From contig CADCWC010000191.1 in assembly GCA_902806305.1 (NCBI GenBank), forward strand, positions 1-7,474: a DNA stretch of 7,474 nucleotides, written 5' to 3'. The first letter of the stretch is position 1. Every line of letters begins with the position of its first letter. The notes under the pieces are model-generated. The model made no database searches. It saw only the letters and a list, made by a program, of their open reading frames with translations, and was not told the origin of the DNA. The DNA comes from an uncultured Thermoleophilia bacterium. Lineage in GTDB: Bacteria; Actinomycetota; Thermoleophilia; Gaiellales; F1-60-MAGs149. Positions 5,534 through 7,474 of this stretch are shown piece by piece. Position numbers and translations under genes: made by a program.

Positions 5534-6562
5534 TCAGCCCACGAGGCGGACGACCTTGCCTCCGACCGACCCCGCGTACCACGTGCTCGTCTGGCACGGG
5601 CGGTTACCACATGACATCCCGGCCGACAGGGTCGTCGGCCCCTCGAGGAACCGGCCGTAGACGTTCGGCCCGTTCCAGCGCGTGATCGCGAACCAGACGA
5701 ACGCCACGATCGGCATGTCCGCCGTGTGACTCCAGCTCTCGATCACGGGAACCATGATGACGTTCGGGTGTGTGTTGTCCGTGACGCGTCGTCGGCCCGC
5801 CGTCCCGACCAGGTCGGAGTACGGCTCGAGGCAGGCGTCGACGGCGCCGGTGCACTGGACCGCGCCCCGCTCCGGCAGGCCCTGGAGGTGGCCGTTGCTG
5901 TTCCCGTTGTCGTCCTCGATCGCGTCGGCGACCGAGATCTCGCAGACGTGGAGCTCGCCGTTCAGGATGTCGCGCTCGTCGACGCCGTTGCTGCCGCCGC
6001 AGGCCGGCGGGTCCGCCGGAATGCTGATCGTGCCGCGGAGCGAGGAATGGCCGTAGTCGCTTCGCCCCCGGAGGTGGAACTCCGACGTGAAGCCCGCCCC
6101 GTTCTCGACGAGCGATCGCTTGACCGCCCACGGCGCGACGTTGCTGAAGCCCGTGTAGGTCTCGATCGTGGCCGTCGCCTCGACGCCGATGTCGAGCTGG
6201 TCGACCTGCAGGACCCGGAGGAACGTCGTCGCCACGTTCGAGGTCGCGCGCAGGCAGATCCGGGTGGTCGACCCGGCGTCGTCGCAGGCCGCCGCGTCGG
6301 CGTCGGGCTCCGACGATCCGTCGTAGTTGCGGCCGAGCAGGTCCTCCGCGCTCGCACCGGCGGCCGCCGTGGCGGGCAGCGTCTGGGCGGCGCCCAGCAC
6401 GGCCATGTCGACCGACGCCTGGAGCTTGCGCTTCATCACGTAGGCGTGACCGACGTCTACCACCATGCCCGCGAAGCCGAGCAGCACGACCAGGAACACG
6501 ACCACGAGCGGCAGCGCCTGTCCGGCTTCGCCGGTCGCGCGCCGACCTGCATCGCGGATCAC
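5534..6562 (-). CDS. TadG-like membrane-anchored pilus/secretion-associated protein
   Basis: This is a 342-residue protein anchored by one N-terminal hydrophobic segment at about residues 16-38 (ALPLVVVFLVVLLGFAGMVV), followed by DVGHAYVMKRKLQASVDMAVLGAAQTL. That pattern is typical of the Tad/TadG-like N-terminal domain of Flp-type pilus and secretion loci. The rest, about 280 residues, is predicted to lie outside the membrane. It has eight cysteines at 93, 103, 188, 207, 237, 244, 318 and 323, and none in the membrane segment. I do not recognise the extracytoplasmic domain and see no von Willebrand A motif. The GTG at 6562 is chosen because it overlaps the tadE stop as GTGA, has GAGGG 4 nt upstream, and leaves a short basic N-terminus; the open frame further upstream lies inside tadE. 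By analogy with TadE/TadG pairs it may be a minor pilin or surface protein. Confidence 0.85.
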   Translation of the reverse strand: MIRDAGRRATGEAGQALPLVVVFLVVLLGFAGMVVDVGHAYVMKRKLQASVDMAVLGAAQTLPATAAAGASAEDLLGRNYDGSSEPDADAAACDDAGSTTRICLRATSNVATTFLRVLQVDQLDIGVEATATIETYTGFSNVAPWAVKRSLVENGAGFTSEFHLRGRSDYGHSSLRGTISIPADPPACGGSNGVDERDILNGELHVCEISVADAIEDDNGNSNGHLQGLPERGAVQCTGAVDACLEPYSDLVGTAGRRRVTDNTHPNVIMVPVIESWSHTADMPIVAFVWFAITRWNGPNVYGRFLEGPTTLSAGMSCGNRPCQTSTWYAGSVGGKVVRLVG

Positions 6563-6978
6563 TCGACCCTCGCGATGACCGTCGAGGTCAGCGTGCCGTT
6601 CGCCTCGGCGACGCCAGGGATGCCGAGGCTGTAGGGATAGGTCACCGTGACGGTGATCTCCTGCCCGGCGGTCCACGGCTGAGCGGGCGAGACGGTGATG
6701 CCCAGGTCGCTCTCGTCGGCCAGCCAGGCGGCGTTCCGGGCCGCGGTGACGGCGTCGGCCACGCCGGTCGTCGTCGATCGCGAGACGGTCGCCCGTCGAG
6801 CGCCCTCACGCGAGGCGGCGGTGACCTCCATGTAGTTCACGAACACGATCCCGAACTGCACCACGGCGAAGAGGATCAGGACGAGCAGCGGGATCGTCAT
6901 CGCGAACTCCGCCATGGCCTGCCCGCGTTGCCCCGTCCGTCGTCGCGACCTGCCCGCGGTGCTGCGTTGACCTCCCAT
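6559..6978 (-). CDS. TadE-like pseudopilin
   Basis: This is a 139-residue TadE-family protein. A basic leader (residues 1-20) is followed by GQAMAEFAMTIPLLVLILFAVVQFGIVFVNYMEV, which contains Glu24 at the conserved +5-like position and a membrane helix at about 27-48. It continues with TAASREGARRATV, a very typical TadE continuation. A short beta-rich C-terminal domain follows (ITVTVTYPYSLGIPGV). In Tad systems such pseudopilins are processed by a prepilin peptidase and join the pilus base or fibre. No ATPase, platform or peptidase gene is visible here. The ATG at 6978 is chosen because the open frame upstream is Cys/Arg/Pro-rich and unlike the family; its Shine-Dalgarno is weak. The stop overlaps the tadG start by 4 nt. 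It diverges from the MerR-type gene. Confidence 0.9.
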   Translation of the reverse strand: MGGQRSTAGRSRRRTGQRGQAMAEFAMTIPLLVLILFAVVQFGIVFVNYMEVTAASREGARRATVSRSTTTGVADAVTAARNAAWLADESDLGITVSPAQPWTAGQEITVTVTYPYSLGIPGVAEANGTLTSTVIARVE

Positions 6979-7119
6979 GCATCCCGTGTCGGCACTCCGG
7001 CAGCCGGGATCGATACCCCGGGCAGGGGCATCGGGCGGCGGTCGGCGGGAACCACCCGAACGGACGATCTTCAGCCCGTCACAGAACCTGCCGAGTATAT
7101 TGGAAAAGCAGCAAACACC

Positions 7120-7138
7120 GTGGTCGATCGTCGGCCAC
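7120..7138. repeat. Imperfect 8-bp inverted repeat upstream of the MerR-type gene
   Basis: GTGGTCGA and TCGGCCAC flank a 3-bp spacer and pair at 7 of 8 positions, the eighth being a possible G-U wobble in RNA. It lies between the candidate promoter and the start of the regulator gene. It could be an operator, perhaps autoregulatory, or a leader hairpin. MerR-type operators usually sit between -35 and -10, which is not the case for the -10 proposed here. Confidence 0.35.
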
Positions 7139-7156
7139 GCATCGCAGCAACGTGCC

Positions 7157-7164
7157 AAGGAGGG
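7157..7164 (+). promoter_or_regulatory. Strong Shine-Dalgarno of the MerR-type gene (AAGGAGGG)
   Basis: AAGGAGGG is a near-perfect anti-16S match with 8-9 nt to the GTG at 7173. It is the best ribosome binding site in the window and fixes the GTG as the start. A TTG five bases before the GTG is followed at once by an in-frame stop and can be excluded. Confidence 0.85.
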
Positions 7165-7172
7165 CAGTTGAA

Positions 7173-7474
7173 GTGACGAGACAGTCGGATCTACTGGAGG
7201 ACGTGAGCGTCGCCGACCGGGTCGGCGAGCTCGAGTTCACCGTCGGGCAGGTGTGCCGGATCGCGGGCATCACCAAGATGCAGCTCGACTACTGGACGGT
7301 GCGCGGCGACATCCCCACCCAGGGCAAGAAGCAGCGCCTCTACGACTCGGGCGCCGTGGAGACCGTGATGCTGATCAAGCAGGCGCGCGACCTCGGCTTC
7401 GACGTCAACGCCGCGATCTCCGCAGCCAAGGAGTTCCAGGCCGAGCGGGATAGTCAGCGCACGACGGATCAGGT
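7173..7474 (+). CDS. MerR-type HTH regulator (partial, C-terminus beyond window)
   Basis: The first 100 residues are visible. After about 20 poorly conserved residues comes a MerR-type winged helix-turn-helix: FTVGQVCRIAGITKMQLDYW (22-41), the wing with GDIPTQGKKQRLYDS, then AVETVMLIKQARDLGFDVNAAI. These match the usual YTVGEVARLAGVS...LRYW and RxYxxxDVxxLxxIxxLRxxGxSLxxI spacing. It should bind DNA as a dimer; the effector domain, if any, is outside the window. Small MerR-like developmental regulators (BldC-like) are common in actinobacteria, and this could be one, but the effector part is not seen. The start is a GTG with a strong Shine-Dalgarno. It diverges from the tadE-tadG pair, so it may control that pair or itself; this is inference from position only. 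Confidence 0.88.
   Translation, partial: MTRQSDLLEDVSVADRVGELEFTVGQVCRIAGITKMQLDYWTVRGDIPTQGKKQRLYDSGAVETVMLIKQARDLGFDVNAAISAAKEFQAERDSQRTTDQ

Larger units (their letters stand above)
6979..7172. promoter_or_regulatory. Divergent tadE / merR intergenic region
   Basis: This 194-bp gap is the largest in the window and has an AT-richer centre at about 7094-7117. Minus-strand TATACT (7099-7094) would serve tadE with a leader of about 109 nt. Plus-strand TATATT (7096-7101) would serve the MerR gene with a leader of about 65 nt. The two hexamers overlap almost completely. Neither has a convincing -35 at 16-18 bp. The tadE leader (6979-7087) is GC-rich with several short self-complementary runs, such as GGGATCGAT-A-CCC near 7006-7018 (plus-strand reading). 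No known riboswitch was recognised. Confidence 0.45.

Noticed and set aside
4578..6634. Further long plus-strand open frames (360 and 302 codons) over pdxS and tadG
   Set aside because: They are mirror frames of real genes with biased low-complexity composition and no ribosome binding sites or domains.
6979..7087. A cyclic-di-GMP riboswitch in the tadE leader
   Set aside because: Such riboswitches often precede pilus genes, and this leader is GC-rich and foldable, but the conserved core sequences were not found.

Overview
The window is very GC-rich with almost no non-coding DNA, and gene starts are often GTG. Its core is the actinobacterial neighbourhood pdxS-pdxT-yebC-ruvC-ruvA. The protein sequences look like Actinomycetota, and the gene content would suit a deep lineage such as Thermoleophilia. 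That placement is an inference from gene order and style, not from a phylogenetic marker.

Layout: almost everything is on the minus strand, so it reads from right to left. At the right edge, on the plus strand, is the 5' part of a MerR-type regulator (from 7173, running off the window). It diverges from a two-gene minus-strand unit of small membrane-anchored pilin-like proteins: a TadE-like gene (6978-6559) and a TadG-like gene (6562-5534). After a 98-nt gap come pdxS (5435-4548) and pdxT (4551-3934), which encode the two subunits of pyridoxal 5'-phosphate synthase. They are followed by yebC (3897-3160), a SseB-like domain protein (3129-2557) and an alpha/beta hydrolase (2560-1751) that probably starts at CTG. 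A cupin gene (1065-1766) on the plus strand overlaps the hydrolase tail to tail. It diverges from ruvC (982-473), which is followed by ruvA (from 476, cut by the left edge).

How the genes work together: PdxS and PdxT form a glutamine-dependent enzyme complex for vitamin B6. RuvC and RuvA, with RuvB presumably just outside the window, resolve Holliday junctions. YebC is a translation or transcription factor usually found next to these genes. The SseB-like, hydrolase and cupin genes look like an accessory insertion between yebC and ruvC. The TadE/TadG-like pair probably makes a surface or secreted structure, but no Tad ATPase, platform or prepilin peptidase gene is in view.

Four neighbouring gene pairs share the same 4-nt stop/start overlap (three GTGA, one CTGA), which points to translational coupling. 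The window looks mostly like ordinary chromosome. The most interesting points are the probable CTG start, the split yebC-ruvC neighbourhood, the cysteine-rich TadG-like protein, a possible symmetric two-way promoter between tadE and merR, and a perfect palindrome in front of pdxS.
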